Shown piece after piece: positions 41,613 through 50,864 of a stretch of 64,000 nt of DNA. The notes beneath the pieces were generated by a model that was not told the DNA's origin, made no database searches, and saw nothing but the letters and a program-made list of their open reading frames with translations. How positions within the stretch are numbered: the first letter of the stretch is position 1; each line of letters opens with the position of its first letter. The stretch lies in NCBI GenBank assembly GCA_016789455.1, contig JAEUQU010000002.1, forward strand, positions 124,001 through 188,000, read 5' to 3'. Position numbers and translations under genes: made by a program. This DNA is from Candidatus Saccharibacteria bacterium. GTDB taxonomy: Bacteria; Patescibacteriota; Saccharimonadia; Saccharimonadales; Saccharimonadaceae.

Positions 41613-42569
41613 ATGCTTAAGCCGACCGTAGAGATAGCGTGTGCAAATGGTAACCTGGCTGACCTTAGCTCGTTCAAAGCAAAAGTGGGAAGTCTGTGGC
41701 GCAGCCGGGATGAGTTGGGAGAGTTCGCAGATGCAACCGGATATGTCGGATATGAGATACATCCGGTGCGTGATCGTTTTTTGGCAAGCGTCCTGGGCAG
41801 GGGCGCTATCGCAGCTTTCTTGCAGCTGCCGTGTGACGATGAGCTGGTAGTGTCGACCCACCAGTCTTTTACAGACAGCCGCTCGCCACTCGTCGAACGC
41901 CTGGCAATGCCACCTGAAATGTCGTCTCTGAAGACTCTGCGCCGTCTGGAGCGTGCTGTCGGCCGGCCGCTTGACATGGTCGTCTATCCTGAAGCTCTCG
42001 CGCCAGGGGAAAAGTTTACCGATCAGAACTCAACATCGGCACGGCGTGGCGCTCAGCCCCGGCCGGAGTTGTGGAGACGGTTTGGCATTACCAGTCCTGA
42101 TCATGAGATGCAGGTATTGAGCGAAGCCGGGGTGACGCATCTTCTGCCCGACACGTTCCATGATCGCCAGGATGCAGTTGATGCCCCTGGACTTTACCTG
42201 CCCGGCTGGGAGGGGCGCTGGCCTAAGATGGCGGCCGCTGGCCAGGTGTACGAGGTGCATTTTGCAGTCGGGCGAACCGACATGGCGGAAAATGGCAGTC
42301 AGATAAGTCCTGAGCACTTCGCCATCACCAACAAGGAACTGCAGGCTGCGATTGCTGATGAGCCGGAACCGCTGACGCGCACTGAGGCCTGGGACATGTT
42401 GCTGAGCGTCGTCGAGAGCACTAGCGAGCCGGAACTGCGCATCGTCACCGAAGTGCCCTTGGCGGCCATCGTAGCGCAGTCGATGGGTTATCTGGCAGCC
42501 CATGCCCATATGGTCAATAACCTGGCTGTCAACCTTGCCCCGTACGCTACGGTTACTACTAGGCAATAA
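41613..42569 (+). CDS. Possible sugar-isomerase/AP-endonuclease-like TIM-barrel protein
   Basis: A 318-aa soluble protein from the ATG at 41613 (GGAGAT just upstream). The opening EIACANGNLADLSSFKAKVG, later GYVGYEIHPVRD, STHQSFTDSRSP, and DMVVYPEAL suggest a divergent xylose-isomerase-like barrel, but metal ligands are not certain. No family assignment is safe. It lies between the divergent PGPGW gene and uvrA. Confidence 0.6.
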   Translation: MLKPTVEIACANGNLADLSSFKAKVGSLWRSRDELGEFADATGYVGYEIHPVRDRFLASVLGRGAIAAFLQLPCDDELVVSTHQSFTDSRSPLVERLAMPPEMSSLKTLRRLERAVGRPLDMVVYPEALAPGEKFTDQNSTSARRGAQPRPELWRRFGITSPDHEMQVLSEAGVTHLLPDTFHDRQDAVDAPGLYLPGWEGRWPKMAAAGQVYEVHFAVGRTDMAENGSQISPEHFAITNKELQAAIADEPEPLTRTEAWDMLLSVVESTSEPELRIVTEVPLAAIVAQSMGYLAAHAHMVNNLAVNLAPYATVTTRQ

Positions 42570-42610
42570 CACTTTAGACGTCCGGACAAAAACAGTGTAA
42601 AATAGAACGG

Positions 42611-45421
42611 ATGCCTGAGAATATTGTGGTTCGCGGAGCCCGCGAAAATAATCTTAAAGATATAGATGTGGAAATTCCACGTGACAAACTGGTGGTAATT
42701 ACCGGTTTGTCGGGGTCGGGAAAGTCAAGCCTGGCCTTTGATACTATTTATGCCGAAGGACAACGGCGGTACGTCGAGAGCCTGAGCAGCTATGCCCGGC
42801 AGTTCCTCGGCCTGATGGAAAAGCCGGATGTCGACCAGATTGACGGCCTGAGTCCGGCCATTTCCATCGACCAGAAATCAACCAGCCGCAACCCGCGCTC
42901 GACCGTGGCAACCGTCACGGAAATTTATGATTACCTGCGCCTGCTGTTTGCGCGCATTGGCGTGCCGCACTGCCCGATTGATGGCAAGCCGGTCGAGCGC
43001 CGGACGCCGGAATCAATCGTTGACAGCATAATCGGCTGCCCTGACGGCACGCGCCTGATGATCCTGGCGCCGATTATCAACGACAAGAAGGGTGAGTTCA
43101 GTCATGTCCCCGAGCAGTACCAGCGCGCCGGTTTTGCCCGCGCCCGCGTGGACGGCGTCGTCTACAGCCTGGACGAATGGCCGGAGCTTGATAAAAAATA
43201 CAAGCACAGCATTGAAATTGTCGTTGACCGTATCGCTACCAGCCAGGAAAATGCCGGCCGCGTCAGCCAATCGGTGGAACAGGCGCTGCAGATTGCTGAT
43301 GGCGTGGTAATGGTACAGAACGCCGACACGGGTGACATGAACACCTACAGCCAGCGCTACGCCTGTGTCGACCACCCCGACATCGCCATTCCGGAATTGG
43401 CACCCCGCCTGTTCAGCTTCAACTCACCGCACGGTGCCTGCCCGGTCTGTACCGGCCTCGGCAACCGTCTTGAAGTCGACCCGGAGCTGGTCTTTAACGC
43501 CGGCCTGACCATCGCCGAGGGCGCCATCCGGCCGTTCAACCGCGTCAATACCGACGCCTGGTATATGAAGAAACTGGCTGCCGTCGGCGAGAGCCACGGC
43601 TTCAGCCTGCATGTACCGGTGCGCGACCTTGATGACGAAGCCCGCGAAAAAATCCTGTACGGCACCGGCCGCCAGGCCTACAGCGTCCAGCTGGGCAACG
43701 GCCGTTATTTTGACACTACCTACGAAGGCGTCATTCCCAACCTCGAGCGCCGCCACAAAGAGACCGACAGCGAATTCATGCGCCGCGACATCGAGCGCTT
43801 CATGCGCGAGCGCGAGTGCCACGTCTGCGACGGCAAGCGTCTCAAGCCCGAAGCGCTGGCAGTGACCGTCCACGGTTTTTCCATCATGGATGTCTGTTCG
43901 ATGAGCGTTGATGACGCACTGGAGCTGTTTGAGGGCGGCCTGTCCATGACGGAGCAGGAGCGGTTCATTGCCAAGCAGATTCTGCGCGAAATCAATGCCC
44001 GCCTGGGCTTTATGAAGAACGTCGGCTTGAACTATCTGTCCTTGCTGCGGGCCGCCAACACTTTGTCCGGCGGCGAGGCGCAGCGCATCCGCCTGGCGAC
44101 GCAGATCGGTTCTGGTCTGCAAGGTGTGCTGTATGTGCTTGATGAACCGTCGATCGGCCTGCACCAGCGCGATAACGACCGGCTGATTGATACCCTGAAG
44201 CACCTGCGCGACCTTGGCAACTCAGTCCTGGTGGTAGAGCACGACGAAGATACTATCCGCCAGGCCGACTACTTGCTGGACATCGGTCCGGGCGCCGGCG
44301 TGCACGGTGGCAACGTCATCGCGGCCGGAACGCCACAGGAGGTGGCCCGGCACAAGGACAGTATCACCGGCAAATACCTGAGCGGCAAAGAAGGCATTGC
44401 CGTGCCAAAGAAGCGCCGCCCGGGCAATGGCAAGACCATCGAGATCATCGGCGCCCGCGAGCATAACCTCAAGAACGTCTCCGTCTCATTCCCACTGGGC
44501 AAACTGACTGTCGTCAGCGGCGTCAGCGGCTCCGGTAAATCAACCCTGGTTAACGACATTCTGGCCAAAGAGCTGGCCGCCCGCCTGCACCGCGCCCAGG
44601 AAGTGGCCGGCAAGCACGATAGCATCCAGGGCATCGAGCAGCTCGACAAAGTCATCGTCATCGACCAGTCGCCAATCGGCCGCACGCCGCGCTCCAACCC
44701 GGCTACCTACACCGGCCTGTTCACGCCCATCCGCGACCTGTTTGCCAGCATGCCCGAAGCCAACATCCGCGGCTACAAGGCCGGCCGTTTCAGCTTTAAC
44801 GTCAAGGGCGGCCGCTGCGAGAACTGCCAGGGTGATGGCGTCATCAAGATCGAGATGCACTTCTTGCCGGACGTCTACGTAACCTGCGAGGTCTGTCATG
44901 GCAAGCGCTATAACCGTGAAGCGCTGGAGATTCATTACAAGCAGAAGACCATTGCCGACGTCCTGGATATGACCGTCGAAGATGCCGCAAAGTTCTTTGA
45001 GAACCTGCCTGCGATCGCCCGCAAATTAGAGACCCTGGTAGAGGTGGGCTTGGGATACATCAAGCTTGGCCAGCCGGCCAACACCTTCAGCGGTGGCGAA
45101 GCGCAGCGCATCAAGCTGGCTACCGAACTGAGCCGCCGGGCTACCGGCAAGACGCTGTATATCCTTGACGAGCCGACCACCGGCCTGCACTCGGCGGATG
45201 TCAAAAAGCTGCTGCACGTCCTGCAGGCACTGGTTGATACCGGTAACAGCATGGTCATCATCGAGCACAACCTGGATGTGGTAAAGTCAGCCGACCACAT
45301 CATCGACATGGGCCCAGAAGGTGGTGAAGGTGGCGGCACTGTCGTCGCTACCGGCACGCCTGAGGAAATCACCAAGGTGTCCGCTTCGTACACCGGCACA
45401 TACCTGAAACCGCTGCTATAA
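42611..45421 (+). CDS. uvrA: Excinuclease ABC subunit A
   Basis: A 936-aa DNA damage sensor with two ABC modules. First Walker [16 protein letters not shown] (about residues 31-44), second [14 protein letters not shown] (about 636-649); both LSGGEAQR signatures and the D-loops [10 protein letters not shown] and [10 protein letters not shown] are present. Zinc-binding cysteines occur in [25 protein letters not shown] and [15 protein letters not shown] (42598-42603) ends 7 nt before the ATG, so the mRNA is likely leaderless. uvrC is found at 57.8 kb and a uvrD homologue at 14.1 kb. Confidence 0.97.
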   Translation: MPENIVVRGARENNLKDIDVEIPRDKLVVITGLSGSGKSSLAFDTIYAEGQRRYVESLSSYARQFLGLMEKPDVDQIDGLSPAISIDQKSTSRNPRSTVATVTEIYDYLRLLFARIGVPHCPIDGKPVERRTPESIVDSIIGCPDGTRLMILAPIINDKKGEFSHVPEQYQRAGFARARVDGVVYSLDEWPELDKKYKHSIEIVVDRIATSQENAGRVSQSVEQALQIADGVVMVQNADTGDMNTYSQRYACVDHPDIAIPELAPRLFSFNSPHGACPVCTGLGNRLEVDPELVFNAGLTIAEGAIRPFNRVNTDAWYMKKLAAVGESHGFSLHVPVRDLDDEAREKILYGTGRQAYSVQLGNGRYFDTTYEGVIPNLERRHKETDSEFMRRDIERFMRERECHVCDGKRLKPEALAVTVHGFSIMDVCSMSVDDALELFEGGLSMTEQERFIAKQILREINARLGFMKNVGLNYLSLLRAANTLSGGEAQRIRLATQIGSGLQGVLYVLDEPSIGLHQRDNDRLIDTLKHLRDLGNSVLVVEHDEDTIRQADYLLDIGPGAGVHGGNVIAAGTPQEVARHKDSITGKYLSGKEGIAVPKKRRPGNGKTIEIIGAREHNLKNVSVSFPLGKLTVVSGVSGSGKSTLVNDILAKELAARLHRAQEVAGKHDSIQGIEQLDKVIVIDQSPIGRTPRSNPATYTGLFTPIRDLFASMPEANIRGYKAGRFSFNVKGGRCENCQGDGVIKIEMHFLPDVYVTCEVCHGKRYNREALEIHYKQKTIADVLDMTVEDAAKFFENLPAIARKLETLVEVGLGYIKLGQPANTFSGGEAQRIKLATELSRRATGKTLYILDEPTTGLHSADVKKLLHVLQALVDTGNSMVIIEHNLDVVKSADHIIDMGPEGGEGGGTVVATGTPEEITKVSASYTGTYLKPLL

Positions 45422-45461
45422 GCACGTCGTGGCAGCAGACATCAATAAAAATAAAAAAGTG

Positions 45462-45490
45462 TTGACATATTTATGCAAGTATGCTATATT
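45462..45490 (+). promoter_or_regulatory. Near-consensus promoter TTGACA-N17-TGC-TATATT
   Basis: TTGACA (45462-45467), a 17-nt spacer ending in TGC, and TATATT (45485-45490). It is the closest match to a sigma-70 consensus in the window and points into a region with no convincing gene. Confidence 0.88.
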
Positions 45491-45496
45491 ATTCAT

Positions 45497-45890
45497 GCAG
45501 CACTGAGTGCTGTCTGCCCGCATGGGTGAGGAAGAACGAAAGGGGAGCCGTGGTGTACACCGCAGGCTTCATCCAACCCTAGTTCAACCCGGCCACTCGC
45601 CTTTGTTTCAGTCTTACGACTGGCATATGCGAGTACGAGAGGAGTGCACGTGCGACATCAATAGCCCTACGGGGCCATCTGCACACTGCAACACCCCACA
45701 ACCGAATAACGGTGAACTACACCACCCGGCAGCCGGACGGCCAGCCATTGTGTAGCCACACAGGGAACCCACGGGCTTCGGCCGCTCTTCGCAGAATCCG
45801 ACACGCTTCGGACAGACGAAGACCCGACCCGACCGGCTCGAGTTGAGCCTCCCATCGTGTCGGGCGTCCTCAGGGGCGCCCGACACGAGA
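45497..45890 (+). ncRNA. Unassigned transcript of about 390 nt, possible structured ncRNA
   Basis: The expected transcript starts with a 7-bp hairpin (CAGCACT/AGTGCTG) and ends with the 13-bp hairpin 45859-45888. Between them are further small stems, for example CTTCG/CGAAG near 45807. No motif of RNase P RNA, tmRNA, SRP RNA or 6S RNA was found. Two Shine-Dalgarno-like sites (AAGGGGAG near 45540 and GAGAGGAG near 45638) precede very short frames of about 10 and 4 codons, as in leader peptides. An 82-codon frame (45507-45755) spans part of it but has no ribosome binding site and unusual composition. A non-coding RNA is my preferred reading. Confidence 0.45.
45859..45888 (+). terminator. Strong hairpin at the end of the unassigned transcript
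   Basis: GTGTCGGGCG and CGCCCGACAC pair over 10 bp, extended by T-CC/GG-G to 13 bp with a TCAG loop. No T-run follows (GAGAACATATG), similar to the hairpin at 2670-2703. Confidence 0.7.
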
Positions 45891-45961
45891 ACATATGAAA
45901 TATATATGCGGCCTGGCCGTATTTTTTAATGTAGTGACAAGTGTCTGGGAGCTACTACTGT

Positions 45962-46612
45962 CTAGCGACGGCGCTTCAGTTTTGAGGTCAGCTGGGCGCG
46001 GCTCTTCTTATTGCTAAGCAGATGCGTCAGCGGTGACGCTACCGTAATCAGCATGGCCAGGCCGATGATCGGCAGGATGAAGTGATCAATCTCGATGCCG
46101 CGGCTCTCAAAGAACTCACCGGCGTAGTAGCCGAGGTACACCAGGCCGACAGCCCACAGCAAGCCGCCGATGACGTTGAACGCCAGGAAGCGGGAGTAAT
46201 TCATGCGGCCGACGCCGGCGACGACAGGCGCGAACGTACGCACGACCGGCACGAACCGCGCCAGGACAATGGTGATGGCACCGTATTTTTCATAAAACTT
46301 CTCGGCGCGCTCGATATATTCGCGGTGAAAGAACAGCGAGTCTTCCTTGCGGAAGATACGCGGTCCGACGCGCTTGCCAAAGGCGTAGCCGACGCTGTCG
46401 CCGACGACGGCCGAAAGGAACAGCAGCCCGGCCAGCATCTCGACGCTGACGCCCAGCACGCCCTGATGGGCCAGGAAGCCGGCAGTAAATAAGAGGGTGT
46501 CGCCCGGCAAAAAGAAGCCGAGCAGGATGCCGGATTCGGCGAATACGATAGCCATCAGGCCAAAGATGCCAACGGCACGGATAAGTTCAGTAAGTTCTAC
46601 ACCTGGTAACAT
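45962..46612 (-). CDS. DedA-family membrane protein
   Basis: A 216-aa protein with about five hydrophobic segments. Characteristic DedA motifs: ESGILLGFFLPGDTLLFTAGFLA near the N-terminus, GDSVGYAFGKRVGPRIF, and the conserved FARFVPVVRTFAPVVAGVGRM-type stretch, split here as ARFVPVVRTFAP and AGVGRMNYSRF. DedA proteins act in lipid carrier recycling (undecaprenyl phosphate flipping) and membrane-potential maintenance. It faces the unassigned transcript. Confidence 0.92.
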   Translation of the reverse strand: MLPGVELTELIRAVGIFGLMAIVFAESGILLGFFLPGDTLLFTAGFLAHQGVLGVSVEMLAGLLFLSAVVGDSVGYAFGKRVGPRIFRKEDSLFFHREYIERAEKFYEKYGAITIVLARFVPVVRTFAPVVAGVGRMNYSRFLAFNVIGGLLWAVGLVYLGYYAGEFFESRGIEIDHFILPIIGLAMLITVASPLTHLLSNKKSRAQLTSKLKRRR

Positions 46613-46726
46613 ATAGGGTCATTCTACTCTGTTGCTGATTAAACAGCAAGGGTAAGTGCTATGAGTAATATAAGTGGTAGGGGCGATGGGAAGGCCGCGC
46701 GAGGCGACCCTCCCATCATTGTCCGC

Positions 46727-47074
46727 TCAGCCGAGGCACCTGTCGACGACCCGCTGGTTGAGGACGAAGCGTGCTCCGACGTAGCCGACGCGGGGTGCCG
46801 CTTCGGTGGTCCGGATCTTGAACAGCCGGCCGGCGGTCGTGTCGGTCCAGCAGATCATGTCCACCGGCGTGTTCGAGTCGACGCTGTCGTACTCCGGCCC
46901 GGTGGTCGGTCCCGGGTAGAGCATGACCGCATCCGCCGTGCCGCCGTCGGGTGTGACGATGAAGCTCTGGCCGGTGTTGGCCGGCTTGTCCGGCGTGTAG
47001 TGCTCGATGCCCTGCAGCAATGCGATGAACGACAGCAGGATCGTGATGATGACAAGCAGGATGGTGCGGATCAT
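46727..47074 (-). CDS. Membrane-anchored SH3-like protein (second of a pair)
   Basis: A 115-aa protein: N-terminal TM helix (MIRTILLVIITILLSFIALL), then about 85 extracellular residues with the pattern FIVTPDGG, VDMICWTDTTAGRLFKIR and GYVGARFVLNQ, resembling a bacterial SH3 domain, and ending in a Cys. GAGGAG is 4 nt before the ATG at 47074. It follows the gene at 47153-47548 by 78 nt and is similar to it in design, so the two form an operon of paralogues. Confidence 0.65.
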   Translation of the reverse strand: MIRTILLVIITILLSFIALLQGIEHYTPDKPANTGQSFIVTPDGGTADAVMLYPGPTTGPEYDSVDSNTPVDMICWTDTTAGRLFKIRTTEAAPRVGYVGARFVLNQRVVDRCLG

Positions 47075-47152
47075 CTGACTCCTCTGACTCGTGCGGAGGT
47101 AAATATGGATGGCCTGGTGGGGCCGCACCGTCACGGCACGGCCCCACCAGTC

Positions 47153-47548
47153 TTACGGTGATACCCCATTCGGACAGGGGCCGACTTTCATCGGGTTGAG
47201 AATACTGTCCTCGGGCATGTACCCCCGTTGCCTTGGATCATCCGTGACCCGAAGGCGGTACCACACCTCTCCACTGGCGACGCGGACGGTCTTGCAGATG
47301 AGCGTGACCTCCGTCTCGCCGTCGAGGGTGGCAATGGCGGTCTCAGGATTCGGCTGCTGAAACAACCGGACAAAGCCGGTCAGGCTGCTTGGACCTGATA
47401 CTGCCACGGTAGTTCCGGCGGGTTCACTGCCTTGGTTGACGAGCTGCTGGAGGAGGAGGGTCTGATAGATCATCAGACCGACTACAGCCAGTAGCGCGAT
47501 CGACTCAGGGTTGACCCAGCTTCGCAAGGCACTGTGTCGTGGGGACAC
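47153..47548 (-). CDS. Membrane-anchored SH3-like protein (first of a pair)
   Basis: A 131-aa protein from GTG 47548 (AAGGAG 5 nt upstream). TM helix at about 16-35, then an exterior domain with LTGFVRLFQQP, TLDGETEVTLICKTVR, EVWYRLRV and RGYMPEDSILNP, again SH3-like, with one Cys pair (in LICK and GPCP). SH3-type domains in secreted proteins often bind cell-wall peptides. Promoter at 47598-47631; the downstream gene has the same architecture. Confidence 0.65.
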   Translation of the reverse strand: MSPRHSALRSWVNPESIALLAVVGLMIYQTLLLQQLVNQGSEPAGTTVAVSGPSSLTGFVRLFQQPNPETAIATLDGETEVTLICKTVRVASGEVWYRLRVTDDPRQRGYMPEDSILNPMKVGPCPNGVSP

Positions 47549-47597
47549 GACTTCTCCTTAGCTCCGGAACCTAAAACGGGCGTCTGCCCAACTATTG

Positions 47598-47631
47598 ATT
47601 ATACCATACACCCAAAAAATGCAAGTGTCAA
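47598..47631 (-). promoter_or_regulatory. Promoter of the SH3-like pair
   Basis: Two overlapping readings on the minus strand: TTGACA (47626-47631) 17 nt before TATGGT (47603-47608), or TTGCAT (47619-47624) 15 nt before TATAAT (47598-47603). The leader of about 45 nt has a GGGC/GCCC hairpin. Confidence 0.6.
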
Positions 47632-47721
47632 GGCCGCCGGCCACCGTTGTCGCCGGCATGCTATACTGGTAATTGCCAGTCATTCCGTTTTATTACCTAA
47701 TACCGAGGAGGGTTACTCGAT

Positions 47722-48411
47722 ATGAGCCATGAAAACGTCGTATTAAGCGTAGAGCACCGCGACCCGGCGGCCGCCAGCGCAAAACATCTATTACAACAGG
47801 GAACCGTGCCGGGAGTCGTCTATGACCACGGCAAGACCAGTCATGTGCAGGTCAATGACTTTGATCTGCTGAAAGCACTCCGCATCGTCGGCCGGTCCCA
47901 ACCGCTGGAGATTGATGTCGACGGCAAGAAGCACCTGGCGATGATCAAGCAGGTCGACCGCCACCCCGTGCGCCACACTTTCCGCCACGTCGCCTTCCAA
48001 GCTGTCCGTGCCGGTGAGAAGGTGACGGCCAGCGTACCGATCGAACTGCAGTTCGATGAAGGTAATGATGCCTCTCCGGCCGAGCGTGCCGGTTTGATCG
48101 TGCTGCGCGCCGTGGAGGCCGTCGAGGTCAAAGCCAAGGCGACCGAGCTGCCGGAAGCCCTATACGTCAACGGCGAGAAGCTGGTGGCCGCGGGCGACCA
48201 GCTGACCCTGGGCGACATTACGCTGCCGCGTGGCGTGGAGTTTGCCGACCATGAAGCCGATATGGGTCTGACCATCGCCAGCGCCTACGAGCCAAGCGCC
48301 GTGGCTGCTGCCAATGATGCCGCCGGCGGCGAGGAGGATGCTGACGCTGAAAGCGTGGAAGCCGAGAACGGCAGCGACACCGCCGAAGAAGCCAAGACCG
48401 AGACCAAATAA
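47722..48411 (+). CDS. rplY: Ribosomal protein L25/TL5 (general stress protein CTC type)
   Basis: A 229-aa 5S rRNA-binding protein in the long two-domain form. Domain 1 (1-95) has VVLSVEHRDP, GTVPGVVYDHG and MIKQVDRHPVRHTFRHVAF; the TL5 C-terminal beta domain (about 96-185) has GEKVTASVPIEL and LPEALYVNGEKLVAAGDQLTLGDITLP-type strands. An acidic, Ala-rich tail of about 40 residues ends the protein. GAGGAGGG lies 9 nt before the ATG and TGC-TATACT further up. Confidence 0.92.
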   Translation: MSHENVVLSVEHRDPAAASAKHLLQQGTVPGVVYDHGKTSHVQVNDFDLLKALRIVGRSQPLEIDVDGKKHLAMIKQVDRHPVRHTFRHVAFQAVRAGEKVTASVPIELQFDEGNDASPAERAGLIVLRAVEAVEVKAKATELPEALYVNGEKLVAAGDQLTLGDITLPRGVEFADHEADMGLTIASAYEPSAVAAANDAAGGEEDADAESVEAENGSDTAEEAKTETK

Positions 48412-48412
48412 C

Positions 48413-50161
48413 TTAGTCTTCGATAAACCCGCCCGACTGATGGGCCCACAGCGTGGCGTACGTGCCACGCTGTTTTAGTAGCTGTTCATGACTGCCGTCT
48501 TCGATGATGCTGCCGTTTTCCAGCACCAGGATCCGGTCCAGCCCGGCAATGGTTGATAAGCGGTGGGCGATGACGATGGTAGTGCGGCCACGCATCAGTT
48601 CATGCAGGGCGTCCTGGATGAGGCGTTCGCTCTCGCTATCCAGGGCGGAGGTGGCCTCGTCGAGTACCAGTACCGGCGCGTCTTTGAGGATGGCCCGGGC
48701 GATGGCGATGCGCTGCCGCTGGCCGCCGCTCAGCTTGACGCCGCGTTCGCCGACGATGGTGGCAAAACCTTGTGGGAGCTGTTCAATGAACTCCAGGGCA
48801 TTGGCCTTGCGTGCGGCCTCGCGGATCTGTTTGGTGCTGGCGCCGGGCTTGCCGTAGGCGATGTTGTCGCGCAGGCTGCGGTGGAACAAAAGTGGCTCCT
48901 GGGGCACGTAGGCGATATGCTCCCGCAGTGAGACCTGGGTAATGTCACGCAGGTCGCGGCCGCCCAGGCGGATGGCCCCGTCGGTGACATCGGCAAAACG
49001 CAGCAGCAGGCGGGTGATCGTCGATTTGCCAGCGCCGGAATGTCCGACCAGGCCGACTTTCTGGCCGGCTGGGATTGTCAGGTTGGTGGCGCGCAGCACG
49101 TCTTCGGTGTCGGCTTCGTAGCGGTAGGCGACATCTGCAAACTCAATGACCGGCTCAAATGAGCCTAAGGTACGGGCGCCGGGGCGGTCGGTGACGACAT
49201 CGGGCTTTTGGAGATGCTCGGTCATCGGGGCGGCCTCCAACAGGTGCTGGTCGTAACCGTTGAGGATTTCGCCGAGCGTGAAGATCTGGCTGGCGATGCG
49301 CTGCAGGTAAGTCAGGGTAAAGATGACCGTTTCGATATTCATCTGCCCCTGGAAATACAGGTTGGCACAGTAACTGATGGCGATGATCTGGGCGGTCACC
49401 ATCAGCAGCAGCCGCAGCGAGCCTTCCGTCGACAGCAGGTTGAAATCTTTGACGTAGACCGAACGGTAGGCCAGATTGGCGGCGTGCAGCTCTTTCTCCT
49501 CGGCATCCTCACGGGCGAAGGTCTTGACGGCCAGGCTGTTGCTGATAGCATCGGCCACCTTGCCATGAATCTCCGATTGCATCTTCTTGCGGGCCTGACG
49601 CAGCGGCCGGCGGATATTAAGGCTGATACGCACCTGCACCAGCAGGGCGGCAATCAGCAGCAGGATGATGCCGGCCAGCATCAGCGACTGGGTGGCTACC
49701 AATGTCAGGCCGGTCACGACCGAGATGGTGAAGCCGAGCGTCCTGATGATCAGCAGGTCCTGCAGGCCGACGTGGCTGCGGATGAAGCCGATGAAGTTAC
49801 TGGTCAGCGAGCCGACCTTCTCATTGGCAAAGAAGGCGGCATCTTTGTTGATGAGGCGATGGAAGATGTTGTTCGACAGGTCGACCCGCACGTCAGCCTC
49901 ATGATGCACCAGCGCTTTGAAGCCGATGAAATTCAGGAGGAAGCCGCCGATGCCGATGCCACCCGCGATCCACAGGAAATGGTTGACGTCGGCCTGCCGG
50001 CCGGCAGACAGCGCGCCGATGGCCTGGCTGAAGTAATACGGCAGTAGCGTATCCAGCAGCAGCGAGGCGGCGGGCACGGCGATCAGGGCCAGGAAGAAAC
50101 TGGTCTTATGCCGGCGGATAGACTGCCAGTAGAGCTGGAGGGTGCGGCGGTTCGTGCCCAC
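48413..50161 (-). CDS. ABC exporter, fused membrane and ATPase domains (MsbA/MDR type)
   Basis: A 582-aa half-transporter that works as a dimer. Six TM helices span about residues 15-305. The nucleotide-binding domain (about 330-575) has Walker A VGHSGAGKSTITR, Q-loop YVPQEPLLFHRS, signature KLSGGQRQRIAIARA, Walker B VLVLDEATSALDSES and the switch His in VIAHRLSTI. Substrate unknown: lipid, peptide or drug. Start taken as GTG 50161 with AGAAAGG 6 nt upstream; a frame nine codons longer exists. It is convergent with rplY, 1 nt apart. Confidence 0.92.
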   Translation of the reverse strand: MGTNRRTLQLYWQSIRRHKTSFFLALIAVPAASLLLDTLLPYYFSQAIGALSAGRQADVNHFLWIAGGIGIGGFLLNFIGFKALVHHEADVRVDLSNNIFHRLINKDAAFFANEKVGSLTSNFIGFIRSHVGLQDLLIIRTLGFTISVVTGLTLVATQSLMLAGIILLLIAALLVQVRISLNIRRPLRQARKKMQSEIHGKVADAISNSLAVKTFAREDAEEKELHAANLAYRSVYVKDFNLLSTEGSLRLLLMVTAQIIAISYCANLYFQGQMNIETVIFTLTYLQRIASQIFTLGEILNGYDQHLLEAAPMTEHLQKPDVVTDRPGARTLGSFEPVIEFADVAYRYEADTEDVLRATNLTIPAGQKVGLVGHSGAGKSTITRLLLRFADVTDGAIRLGGRDLRDITQVSLREHIAYVPQEPLLFHRSLRDNIAYGKPGASTKQIREAARKANALEFIEQLPQGFATIVGERGVKLSGGQRQRIAIARAILKDAPVLVLDEATSALDSESERLIQDALHELMRGRTTIVIAHRLSTIAGLDRILVLENGSIIEDGSHEQLLKQRGTYATLWAHQSGGFIED

Positions 50162-50240
50162 GTGGTACCTTTCTGTTTGCAATATCAAAACACTATATTA
50201 CATCATGTATAGTGTACGTCGCAACTGTGGCGGTGGCTGT

Positions 50241-50774
50241 CTAGTTGTCGACGGTCTGGTTGAAGTCAAGCGTATAGACGATCCGGTTGACGGTAGTGTC
50301 AAAGCGCACGCGGCCGCAGTTGACGTTGCCGTCGTCGATGGTGGCGTCAACGATCGGTGGAATCTTGGTGTTAGTAACGTTGTTGACGTAGATGTTGACA
50401 CCGTTTGAGTTGGTCGGCGAGCAGGTATTGGCGAAAATATCGTTGTCGTTGTCGTACTGCCAGATGATGTTGGAGCCGGCTTGGGTGGGGCGGGGCCAGT
50501 CGTTCATGAAAGGGCGCAGCTGTGTGATGGTGAAGAGCGACGGGTTGGCGGTGCCGGTGAATTCGGTGTCAAGCCACCAGTTGGCACGGTTATTCTCTGA
50601 GGCCATGTTGGCAAAGGAGCGCTCGGTCTTCTTGATGGCATCGGCGATGGCCGTGGCGGCCGCCCGTTCCTGGCTACCGCTATAAGCGGTATACGAGATG
50701 GCGGCCAGGATGCCGATGACAATAAGGGTGATCATCAGTTCGACGATGGTAAAGCCATGTGTACGGTGCCGCAT
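50241..50774 (-). CDS. Type IV prepilin-like protein
   Basis: A 177-aa protein starting MRHRTHGFTIVELMITLIVIG: short leader, Gly-Phe cleavage site, Glu+5. The tail repeats the motif order of the pilin at 265-861: WQYDNDNDIF, a Cys, then NGVN, later VDATIDDGNVNCGRV and a closing IVYTLDF. TACAAT (50784-50789) ends 9 nt before the ATG, indicating a leaderless mRNA; the very long upstream open frame is antisense to trhO. Confidence 0.92.
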   Translation of the reverse strand: MRHRTHGFTIVELMITLIVIGILAAISYTAYSGSQERAAATAIADAIKKTERSFANMASENNRANWWLDTEFTGTANPSLFTITQLRPFMNDWPRPTQAGSNIIWQYDNDNDIFANTCSPTNSNGVNIYVNNVTNTKIPPIVDATIDDGNVNCGRVRFDTTVNRIVYTLDFNQTVDN

Positions 50775-50864
50775 ATGCCTCAGATTGTAGCACGAAAAAC
50801 ATAAGCGGCATAGGCGCTGACGGTTGCCGGCACTGTGTAAAGATAGTATAATTAACCCTGTTTT

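Noticed and set aside
45570-45600. Possible tRNA T-arm (GTTCAACCC)
   Set aside because: No matching acceptor stem, anticodon arm or CCA end can be drawn around it.
45507-45755. 82-codon open frame in the unassigned transcript
   Set aside because: It starts with GTG almost at the transcription start, lacks a ribosome binding site and has His/Pro/Cys-rich composition unlike other proteins here. Kept only as an alternative.
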